From the NCBI GenBank assembly GCA_021808205.1, contig JAKBCD010000133.1:1-6083 (forward strand): a stretch of DNA of 6,083 nt, given 5' to 3'. The translations under genes were made by a program, and so were the position numbers. This document shows, in pieces, positions 1-4,942 of the stretch. Within the stretch, counting starts at the first letter, position 1; every line of letters starts with the position of its first letter. Below the pieces are notes generated by a model, which saw only the letters and a list, made by a program, of their open reading frames with translations, was not told the DNA's origin and searched no databases. Source of the DNA: Pseudomonadota bacterium. GTDB taxonomy: Bacteria; Pseudomonadota; Alphaproteobacteria; Acetobacterales; Acetobacteraceae.

Positions 1-889
1 GCGGCGCCTCCACGGTCAGGCTGCCGCCCTCAGGGTGGGGAAAGCTGAGGCGACGGGCATGCAGGTGCAGTTGCTGGGCGAAATGCTCAGAATAAACGCC
101 GCCATACACCTCATCACCCAGAATCGGCGTACCCAGCGCCAGGCAATGCGCACGCAGCTGGTGCATACGCCCCGTTTGCGGCCGCAGCTCCGCCAGGCAG
201 AATTTGCGCCCGGCCTTGTCCAAAATCCGGTAATCCGTGACAGCGGTCTGCGCCTCTTTATCCTTGCGGCTGGAGGGTTCCGCGCGCGAGGTCTGGCCAA
301 GGTCAATCCGCTTCAGCGGCAGGTCTATGCGGCCTTCGAGTACATCCGGCAGCCCGGCCAGCAGCGCCCAATAGGTTTTTTCAACATCGCGCCCCCGGAA
401 GGCAGCGGAAAGCGAGCTTGCCACCCGGCCGGAACGGGCGATGACCAGCAGGCCGGAGGTGTCGCGGTCCAGCCGGTGGACGAGTTTCGGGCGCTCGGGG
501 TGGTCGCCGCGCAGCGCGTCCAGCATGCCATCCACATGCACGGTAATGCCAGAGCCGCCCTGCACCGCCAGCCCGGCGGGCTTGTTCAGCACAATCACCC
601 AGGCATCGCTGTAGAGCACCATGCGTTCCAGCTCTTTGGTGCGGGCTTCGTCCATCTTCACCACATGGCGCTGTTTGGGCGCCTCGGCGGGCGGGGCAAT
701 GTCCGGCACGTTCAGCATGTCGCCCGAGTTCAGGCGGGTATTGGCCTCGGCGCGGTTGCCGTTGAGGCGGATTTTGCCGGTGCGCAGCAATTTTTGCAAA
801 ACACCTTGCGTTAAGCCGGGCACTTCGCGGCGCAGATAACGGTCCAGCCGCATCTCGGCCCCGGCTTCGGTTACTTGGTATTCGGTCAT
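1..889 (-). CDS. rluC: RluC/RluD-type 23S rRNA pseudouridine synthase (3' end cut by window edge)
   Basis: This enzyme isomerises specific uridines in 23S rRNA to pseudouridine and acts on the ribosome in the cytoplasm. I translated 296 residues from ATG 887-889 before the left edge; the stop codon lies outside the window. Residues ~13-60 form an S4 RNA-binding domain (MRLDRYLRREVPG, then LLRTGKIRLNG and LNSGD). The catalytic domain follows, with VLNKPAGLAVQGG (~100-112), the family signature HRLDRDTSGLLV (138-149) with catalytic Asp141, and RPQTGRMHQLRAH (236-248), the usual RluA-family substrate-site motif. The start overlaps the rarA stop as ATGA, and GAAGAG at 895-900 can serve as ribosome binding site, so the two genes are probably translationally coupled. 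The S4 domain favours RluC or RluD over RluA. RluC (U955/U2504/U2580 in E. coli) is the better guess, but the exact target cannot be read from the sequence. Confidence 0.9.
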   Translation of the reverse strand, partial: MTEYQVTEAGAEMRLDRYLRREVPGLTQGVLQKLLRTGKIRLNGNRAEANTRLNSGDMLNVPDIAPPAEAPKQRHVVKMDEARTKELERMVLYSDAWVIVLNKPAGLAVQGGSGITVHVDGMLDALRGDHPERPKLVHRLDRDTSGLLVIARSGRVASSLSAAFRGRDVEKTYWALLAGLPDVLEGRIDLPLKRIDLGQTSRAEPSSRKDKEAQTAVTDYRILDKAGRKFCLAELRPQTGRMHQLRAHCLALGTPILGDEVYGGVYSEHFAQQLHLHARRLSFPHPEGGSLTVEAP

Positions 890-2199
890 TGCCTCTCTTC
901 GCGCAATTTCGCCCAATAAGCGAGGCGCTTGACGATTTCCCGCTCGAAGCCACGTTCCACCGGGCGGTAGAAATCCGGCCGGCCCATGCCTTCGGGGAAG
1001 TAATTATCGCCGGAAAACCCGTCCTCGGTGTCGTGGTCGTATTGATAGCCTTCGCCGTAGCCTAGGGTTTTCATCAGTTTGGTCGGCGCGTTAAGGATAT
1101 TCATGGGCGGCATCAGGCTGCCGGTTTCTTTCGCGGCGCGGCTGGCGGCCCCCATGGCCTTGTAAACGGCGTTGGATTTGGGCGCGGTGGCCAGATACAC
1201 CACCGCCTGAGCGATGCAGACCTCCCCTTCCGGCGAACCGAGACGCTCGTAAGCCTCCCACGCCGCCAGCGCCTGGGGCAGGGCTTGCGGGTCCGCGAGG
1301 CCGATATCCTCCGAGGCGAAACGGGTAACGCGGCGGGCGATGTAGCGTGGGTCTTCCCCGCCCGCGAACATGCGGGCCAGCCAGTATAACGCTGCATCGG
1401 CATCCGACCCGCGCATGGATTTATGCAAGGCGGAGATGAGGTTGTAATGCTCCTCGCGGTCACGGTCGTATAATGCCGCGCGGCGGGAGAGCAATTGCCC
1501 CAGCGCGGTTTCATCCAGCATCGGCTCAGGCGGCAGCGCGAAAAGCTGCTCCGCCATGTTCAAAAGCGCGAGGCCATCGCCATCGGCCATGGCGCGCAGG
1601 CTGGCGCGGGCGGTTTGGGTGAGCGGCAGGGTACCACCAGTTTCAGCCTCGGCGCGCGCCAGAAGCTGCTCCATCGCCGCATCGTCCAGCCGGCGCAGCA
1701 CGAGCACCTGGGCACGCGAAAGCAGCGCGCCGTTCAGCGCGAAGCTCGGGTTTTCCGTGGTGGCGCCGATAAGGGTGACGGTGCCCGCCTCCACCACTGG
1801 CAGAAACGCATCCTGCTGGGCGCGGTTGAAACGGTGGATCTCGTCCACGAAGAGCAAAGTGGCTTTGCCCGCCCGGCGCAGGCGGGTGGCGTCTTCAAAC
1901 ACTTTCTTTAAATCCGCTACGCCGGAGAACACCGCCGAGATTTGCTTAAATTGCAGGCCCGCCGCATCGGCCAGCAGGCGCGCGATGGTGGTTTTGCCCA
2001 CCCCCGGCGGGCCCCAGAGGATGATGGAGGCAAGCGAGCCGCGCCGGAGCATACCAGTCAGGCTGCCATCGGGCCCCAGCAGATGGCCCTGCCCCACCAC
2101 CTCAGCCAGGGTTTTGGGCCGCAGCCTTTCCGCCAACGGCCGGGCGGTGCCACTTGGCACGGTGGCCATGGGCGGGCCGAACAGATCATCATCCTGCAT
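886..2199 (-). CDS. rarA: Replication-associated recombination protein A (RarA/MgsA), AAA+ ATPase
   Basis: RarA is a clamp-loader-like AAA+ ATPase of the WRNIP1/Mgs1 family that acts at stalled replication forks and at single-strand gaps. The 437-residue protein is full length. Visible motifs are Walker A GPPGVGKTT (63-71), Walker B LLFVDE (115-120) followed by IHRFN, sensor 1 GATTENPSF (145-153), and the arginine-finger region LLSRAQ (159-164). The C-terminal tetramerisation domain carries DPRYIARRVTRFASEDIGLADP, a RarA hallmark. The N-terminus reads MQDDDLFGPP; alphaproteobacterial RarA proteins often have a short DLF-type tail, so I kept the first ATG over the internal ATG at codon 11. No Shine-Dalgarno sequence precedes this ATG, but an AT-rich patch lies just upstream, so a leaderless transcript is possible. 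It is the first gene of a unit with the rluC-type gene and is divergent from the small membrane protein gene. Confidence 0.95.
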   Translation of the reverse strand: MQDDDLFGPPMATVPSGTARPLAERLRPKTLAEVVGQGHLLGPDGSLTGMLRRGSLASIILWGPPGVGKTTIARLLADAAGLQFKQISAVFSGVADLKKVFEDATRLRRAGKATLLFVDEIHRFNRAQQDAFLPVVEAGTVTLIGATTENPSFALNGALLSRAQVLVLRRLDDAAMEQLLARAEAETGGTLPLTQTARASLRAMADGDGLALLNMAEQLFALPPEPMLDETALGQLLSRRAALYDRDREEHYNLISALHKSMRGSDADAALYWLARMFAGGEDPRYIARRVTRFASEDIGLADPQALPQALAAWEAYERLGSPEGEVCIAQAVVYLATAPKSNAVYKAMGAASRAAKETGSLMPPMNILNAPTKLMKTLGYGEGYQYDHDTEDGFSGDNYFPEGMGRPDFYRPVERGFEREIVKRLAYWAKLREERQ

Positions 2200-2204
2200 G
2201 ACGG

Positions 2205-2212
2205 ATATTTAA
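2205..2212 (-). promoter_or_regulatory. Possible -10 element of the rarA promoter
   Basis: On the minus strand this reads TTAAATAT, an isolated AT-rich patch in very GC-rich surroundings. TTAAAT (2207-2212) ends 7 bases before the rarA ATG. A normal -10 to start distance would put transcription at or next to the A of the ATG, which fits the missing Shine-Dalgarno sequence. No convincing -35 hexamer lies 16-18 bases upstream, so this is a weak prediction. Confidence 0.3.
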
Positions 2213-2253
2213 GCGCATCCGGCGCCGCCCGCCATCTTCCTTGCCGAATAAGA

Positions 2254-2282
2254 TTGAAGCGGCCAGCCGCCTGCCCTACATT
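2254..2282 (+). promoter_or_regulatory. Predicted sigma70-type promoter of the small membrane protein gene
   Basis: TTGAAG (2254-2259) and TACATT (2277-2282) are separated by exactly 17 bases, each matching 4 of 6 consensus positions. Counting 6-7 bases past the -10 places initiation at about 2289, the A of the ATG chosen for the small gene. There is no Shine-Dalgarno sequence before that ATG, so the two observations agree on a leaderless mRNA. The 89-base interval 2200-2288 is the divergent promoter region shared with rarA. Confidence 0.4.
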
Positions 2283-2288
2283 CAGCCC

Positions 2289-2522
2289 ATGGCACAAGAA
2301 AACGGCCCAATGCTCGACATGACGCCAGATGGGCGCTTCGTCGAGCCGTCTAAACCGTCGCTGGGGCAGATTCTCCTGCGTCTGGCGGCCTTCGGCCTGG
2401 CGCTCTGCGTGGGTGCGGCACTGGTATGGACGGCATTCATCATGATCCCCATCCTGCTCGTGCTGGGCTTTGCGGGGTATTTGTTTGCCCGCGCGCAGCG
2501 CAGCGGCTGGCGGGGGTTTTAG
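2289..2522 (+). CDS. Small inner-membrane protein of unknown function (77 aa)
   Basis: I do not recognise a named family. The protein has a short polar, probably cytoplasmic N-terminus (MAQENGPMLDMTPDGRFVEP) and a proline/serine linker. A long hydrophobic stretch follows at residues ~28-66, most simply two short membrane spans (about 28-49 and 52-66, broken near Pro54). It ends in a basic tail (ARAQRSGWRGF) that would stay in the cytoplasm by the positive-inside rule. There is no cleavable signal peptide or lipobox. The start is uncertain. ATG 2289 agrees with a promoter placed for a leaderless mRNA, ATG 2310 (70 aa) has the purine run AAGAA upstream, and an upstream TTG at 2241 has nothing to support it. 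It is the only plus-strand gene here, divergent from rarA and convergent with flbT with 5 bases between stops. It has gene-like features (hydrophobic pattern, promoter, terminator-like end), but its function is unknown. Confidence 0.65.
   Translation: MAQENGPMLDMTPDGRFVEPSKPSLGQILLRLAAFGLALCVGAALVWTAFIMIPILLVLGFAGYLFARAQRSGWRGF
2488..2520 (+). terminator. Possible intrinsic terminator overlapping the 3' end of the small gene
   Basis: CCCGC (2488-2492) pairs with GCGGG (2510-2514) and CAGC (2496-2499) with GCTG (2506-2509). This gives a 9-bp GC-rich stem with a 3-base bulge (2493-2495) and a 6-base loop, followed by GG and TTTT up to 2520. The T tract is short, and the hairpin lies inside the last codons of the gene. 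On the opposite strand no T tract follows, so it would work only for plus-strand transcription, stopping it before it enters flbT in antisense. Confidence 0.35.
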
Positions 2523-2527
2523 CGGCT

Positions 2528-2920
2528 TCAGCTTTTCAGCGGCGGCGCTTCCTCATCACGGATCATCTGCCGGGCGAGCTTCAGCGCCTCAAACGCGGTT
2601 TCTTCGGTGCACAGGCGCAGCAGGGCGCGCCAGCCGCACAGCTCTGCCTCAGCCGCCGCCTGGCACAGCTCGCCAATTAAATCCTGCGCCGCACGCAACG
2701 AGGCTGCGCGCGTATCCTCATGGCCGGTGTAGGCTTCCTGCAAGGCGTAATAGGCCCGGCGCACGGGGCTGCTGGCCTCCTCGGGCTGCATGATCTGTTT
2801 GCCGAACAGAAACCGCGCATGGTTGTTCAGCTCTAACCGCGTGCGGGTTTTAAACCGGATGACCGCCCCGTTGAGGATCATCGATTCACCCTGCTTAAGC
2901 TCCAAAACCAAAGACGACAT
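2528..2920 (-). CDS. flbT: Flagellar biosynthesis repressor FlbT
   Basis: FlbT is a cytoplasmic regulator known from Caulobacter to bind the 5' untranslated region of flagellin mRNA and promote its decay when flagellar assembly is incomplete. The 130-residue product matches the usual FlbT size. Family features are the N-terminal LVLELKQGESMILNGAVIRF, then TRLELNNHARFLFGKQIMQPEEASSP and RRAYYALQEAY, followed by a helical C-terminal half. ATG 2918-2920 is preferred because it gives the family-typical beginning and has AGGA (2925-2928) 4 bases upstream. A GTG at 2945-2947 would add nine residues not seen in the family and has no ribosome binding site. The usual partners flaF and flagellin are absent. 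The gene instead follows the YmdB-like phosphodiesterase gene by 70 bases, and a palindrome lies in that gap. Confidence 0.88.
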   Translation of the reverse strand: MSSLVLELKQGESMILNGAVIRFKTRTRLELNNHARFLFGKQIMQPEEASSPVRRAYYALQEAYTGHEDTRAASLRAAQDLIGELCQAAAEAELCGWRALLRLCTEETAFEALKLARQMIRDEEAPPLKS

Positions 2921-2924
2921 TCCA

Positions 2925-2928
2925 TCCT
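2925..2928 (-). promoter_or_regulatory. Ribosome binding site of flbT
   Basis: AGGA on the minus strand, 4 bases before ATG 2918-2920. It decides the flbT start over the upstream in-frame GTG at 2945-2947, which has no purine-rich sequence at a suitable distance. Confidence 0.6.
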
Positions 2929-2966
2929 GCCAAAACCGGGGGGACACATCTTTGAGTTACCAGCCT

Positions 2967-2980
2967 GCCTGTTAACAGGC
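2967..2980. repeat. Perfect 14-bp palindrome between the phosphodiesterase gene and flbT
   Basis: GCCTGTTAACAGGC is identical to its own reverse complement over all 14 bases. It sits 46 bases upstream of the flbT ATG and 10 bases past the stop of the upstream gene. No T tract follows on either strand and the centre leaves no natural loop, so a two-fold symmetric protein-binding site fits better than a terminator. I recognise no specific regulator for this sequence. Confidence 0.45.
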
Positions 2981-2990
2981 CGTGAAGCCC

Positions 2991-3806
2991 TCACACGGGG
3001 GGCAAAACCGGCGCCAGCCGCCCGCCAAGGCGCAAAGGCGAAATCCGGCGGGCCAGGCCGGTTGTATCATCTGTCTCCACGAACGCCCCGCACAGCGTTG
3101 CATCGCCTTCCGCCGGGCTTAGTTTCTCGCCTGGCAGTTTGCGGATAAACCGGTTCAGGGCGGCGGCCTTCTGCATCCCGATGACAGAATCATAATCACC
3201 GCACATGCCAAGGTCGGTTACATAGGCGGTTCCGGCCGGGAGAATCTGATGGTCCGCCGTGGGCACATGGGTGTGCGTGCCGGCAACGGCGGTTACCCGG
3301 CCGTCGAACGCGTGGCCGAACGCCATTTTCTCCGAACTCGCCTCGGCGTGGATATCGAGCAGGATAGCGTGGGTGGTAACGCCCAGCTTATGGCGGGTGA
3401 GCAGCTCATCAACCGCGCGGAAGGGGCAGTCCATCGGGTCCATGAACAGCCGGCCCATGGCCTGCGCCACCAGCACCTTGCGGCCATCTGGCAGGCTGGC
3501 CAGGCAAGCCCCGGCGCCAGGCGTGCCGGGCGGGTAATTCAGCGGGCGGATGAGCCGCTTTTCATTGGCGATGTAGGGAATGATCTCCCGCCTGTCCCAC
3601 GCATGGTTGCCAAGGGTAATCACATCCGCCCCGGCGGCGAAGAGCGCCTCCGCCATATCCGGCCCCAGCCCGAAGCCATGGGAAGCGTTTTCAGCGTTCA
3701 CCACCACAAACTCGAGTTTTAGGGCGGTGCGAAGCTCGGGGATATGTTTCAGAGCCGCTTCCCGGCCGGAACGGCCGAGCAGGTCACCAAGGAGAAGAAT
3801 GCGCAT
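2991..3806 (-). CDS. TIGR00282/YmdB-family metallophosphoesterase (cyclic nucleotide phosphodiesterase-like)
   Basis: The characterised relative, Bacillus subtilis YmdB, is a dinuclear-metal phosphodiesterase that hydrolyses cyclic nucleotides and affects the choice between biofilm and motility. All eight metal-site residues are visible in this 271-residue protein: Asp8 (GDLLGRSG), Glu39-Asn40 (NAEN), Asn67-His68 (GNHAWD), His153 (DIHAEASSEK), and His178 and His180 (GTHTH). Spacing equals that reported for YmdB apart from a 3-residue offset in the later part. The protein is full length, with no signal peptide or membrane segment, so it should be cytoplasmic. ATG 3804-3806 places MRILLLGD at the exact N-terminus typical of the family, with GGAG 4 bases upstream. 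A TTG at 3837-3839 overlapping the recF stop is less likely. It lies 29 bases after recF and is probably in the same operon. The substrate in this organism is not known. Confidence 0.9.
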   Translation of the reverse strand: MRILLLGDLLGRSGREAALKHIPELRTALKLEFVVVNAENASHGFGLGPDMAEALFAAGADVITLGNHAWDRREIIPYIANEKRLIRPLNYPPGTPGAGACLASLPDGRKVLVAQAMGRLFMDPMDCPFRAVDELLTRHKLGVTTHAILLDIHAEASSEKMAFGHAFDGRVTAVAGTHTHVPTADHQILPAGTAYVTDLGMCGDYDSVIGMQKAAALNRFIRKLPGEKLSPAEGDATLCGAFVETDDTTGLARRISPLRLGGRLAPVLPPV

Positions 3807-3810
3807 GGAG

Positions 3811-3814
3811 CTCC
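3811..3814 (-). promoter_or_regulatory. Ribosome binding site of the YmdB-like gene, inside a 12-bp palindrome
   Basis: GGAG lies 4 bases before ATG 3804-3806 and supports this start over the upstream TTG. The binding site and start codon together form the perfect palindrome ATGGAGCTCCAT (3804-3815), so a 4-bp stem with an AGCT loop could partly mask initiation. This is weak and may be chance. Confidence 0.5.
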
Positions 3815-3835
3815 ATACGATGGAACCCGGCGAAG

Positions 3836-4939
3836 TCAAAAATGCGGCAGCGGTTCCGGCGTGCCATCCCGCAGATGATAGGGTGCCGCGGCAAGGCCCG
3901 AGAAGGTTTCGATATCCGTGCCGGTGAGCCAGGCGGGCAAATCCGCTTTGTCCAATGCCGTGAACAATGCGGCGCGGCGCGGCGCGTCCAGATGCACCAG
4001 CGGCTCATCCAGCAGCAGGAGCGGCGCCTGCCCCCGCGCGGCGGTGATCATCATGGCGTGGCCGAGCACGATGCCGATGAGCATGGCTTTCTGCTGGCCG
4101 GTGGAAGAGAGAGCCGCGGGGCGGCCAGCCGCTGCATCGGTAATCAGCAAATCTGCTTTTTGTGGCCCGTGGCCTGAGGATTTTGCAACTGTATCAGCCT
4201 GACGCGAAGCCGCCAACGCGCCCCGCAGCCAGTCCTCCACATCCAATGCCGGTGCCTGTTCCAGCCTCTGCCAGATCGGGCAGATCAACCCCAGCCCCAC
4301 GCGGGGAAACGGGTCTGCCGCGCCGGATTGAATGGTTGCGTTCAACCGTGCGATGAGGGCGGCCCGCGCCGCCGTGGCCGCCACGGCATGGCGGGCCATG
4401 GAATCCTCAAGTGCCGTGGCCCAGGCGGAATCATAAGGTGGCTCGGCCAGCAGCTTGTTGCGCTGGGCCGCCGCGCTTTCAAACGCCGCGATCTCGCGCG
4501 CATGGTGCGGCTCCAGTGCCACCACCAGCCGGTCCAGGAATTTGCGGCGGCCGGAGGCGGTGTCGGTAAACAGCCGGTCCATCTGCGGGGTAAGCCACAC
4601 GGCGGCGAACTGCTCCGCAACCTCGCCCTGGGTGCGTGGCTTCACGCCGTTCAGCCGGAACTCCCGGCGCTCAGGAGCGCCCTCCACCGCGCCGGTGCCA
4701 ATCTCCAGCCCGTCGTCAAACCGCGCCGCCACTGCCCAGCCCCCTGCCCCGCCCCGGCGGGCCAGCTCGGCAAACCGCGCCCCGCGCAGACCGCGCCCCG
4801 GCACCAGCAGCGAGACGGCCTCCAGCAGGTTGGTTTTGCCCGCGCCATTTGGCCCCGCAAACACCAAACGCCGCGCCTGCGGTTCAAAACGCAGGGCGGC
4901 GTAAGAGCGGAAATCGGCGAGGGTTAGGCGTTCGAGCGT
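3836..4939 (-). CDS. recF: DNA replication and repair protein RecF, apparent non-canonical ACG start
   Basis: RecF is an SMC/ABC-like ATPase that recognises gapped DNA and, with RecO and RecR, helps load RecA onto single-stranded gaps. From the ACG at 4937-4939 the product is 367 residues, normal for the family. It begins LERLTLADFRSY, the conserved RecF N-terminal strand. Walker A GPNGAGKT is at 29-36 (Lys35), MDRLFTDTASGRRKFLDRL at ~120-138, the ABC signature SSTGQQKA at 278-285, Walker B LLLLDEP at 307-313, and the D-loop Asp at 318. Between the dnaN stop (4943-4945, same frame) and a TTG at 4865-4867 there is no ATG, GTG or TTG. Starting at that TTG gives 343 residues but removes the first strands and leaves only four residues before Walker A. 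ACG (three bases after the dnaN TAA, possibly by reinitiation) keeps the whole domain. No clear Shine-Dalgarno sequence precedes it. The gene identity is secure, the start is not. Confidence 0.9.
   Translation of the reverse strand, partial: TLERLTLADFRSYAALRFEPQARRLVFAGPNGAGKTNLLEAVSLLVPGRGLRGARFAELARRGGAGGWAVAARFDDGLEIGTGAVEGAPERREFRLNGVKPRTQGEVAEQFAAVWLTPQMDRLFTDTASGRRKFLDRLVVALEPHHAREIAAFESAAAQRNKLLAEPPYDSAWATALEDSMARHAVAATAARAALIARLNATIQSGAADPFPRVGLGLICPIWQRLEQAPALDVEDWLRGALAASRQADTVAKSSGHGPQKADLLITDAAAGRPAALSSTGQQKAMLIGIVLGHAMMITAARGQAPLLLLDEPLVHLDAPRRAALFTALDKADLPAWLTGTDIETFSGLAAAPYHLRDGTPEPLPHF
4937..4939 (-). other. Candidate ACG initiation codon of recF
   Basis: This codon sits where family members have ATG: one C-to-T change would give a start followed by LERLTLADFRSY. 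It lies one codon (GCA) after the dnaN TAA. Other in-frame options before Walker A are a CTG 15 codons downstream and the TTG at 4865-4867, both of which remove conserved N-terminal sequence. A base-calling error cannot be excluded from the sequence alone. Confidence 0.45.
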
Positions 4940-4942
4940 TGC

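Noticed and set aside
35..814. Long plus-strand open frame opposite the pseudouridine synthase gene (259 codons)
   Set aside because: It is antisense to a gene with clear S4 and HRLD motifs; its histidine- and glutamine-rich product shows no domain and reflects GC-rich codon bias.
1495..2212. Plus-strand open frames opposite rarA
   Set aside because: Low-complexity Ser/Arg/Ala products with no domains, fully covered by the well-conserved RarA reading frame.
2241..2288. TTG start giving the small membrane protein 16 extra residues
   Set aside because: No Shine-Dalgarno sequence, and the predicted promoter -35 and -10 lie downstream of this TTG.
2921..2947. GTG start giving flbT nine extra residues
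   Set aside because: No ribosome binding site at 2948-2960, and the added residues do not match FlbT N-termini; ATG 2918-2920 fits better.
3249..3722. Plus-strand open frame opposite the YmdB-like gene
   Set aside because: Shadow frame; the minus-strand product carries all metal-site residues.
3784..3815. 10-codon leader-like frame (MELHAHSSPW) starting within the palindrome just before the YmdB-like gene
   Set aside because: It overlaps the real start out of frame, has no ribosome binding site of its own, and shows no attenuator structure.
3807..3839. TTG start for the YmdB-like gene overlapping the recF stop
   Set aside because: The family begins at MRILLLGD, and the ATG at 3806 has its own GGAG; the TTG extension has neither conservation nor a ribosome binding site.
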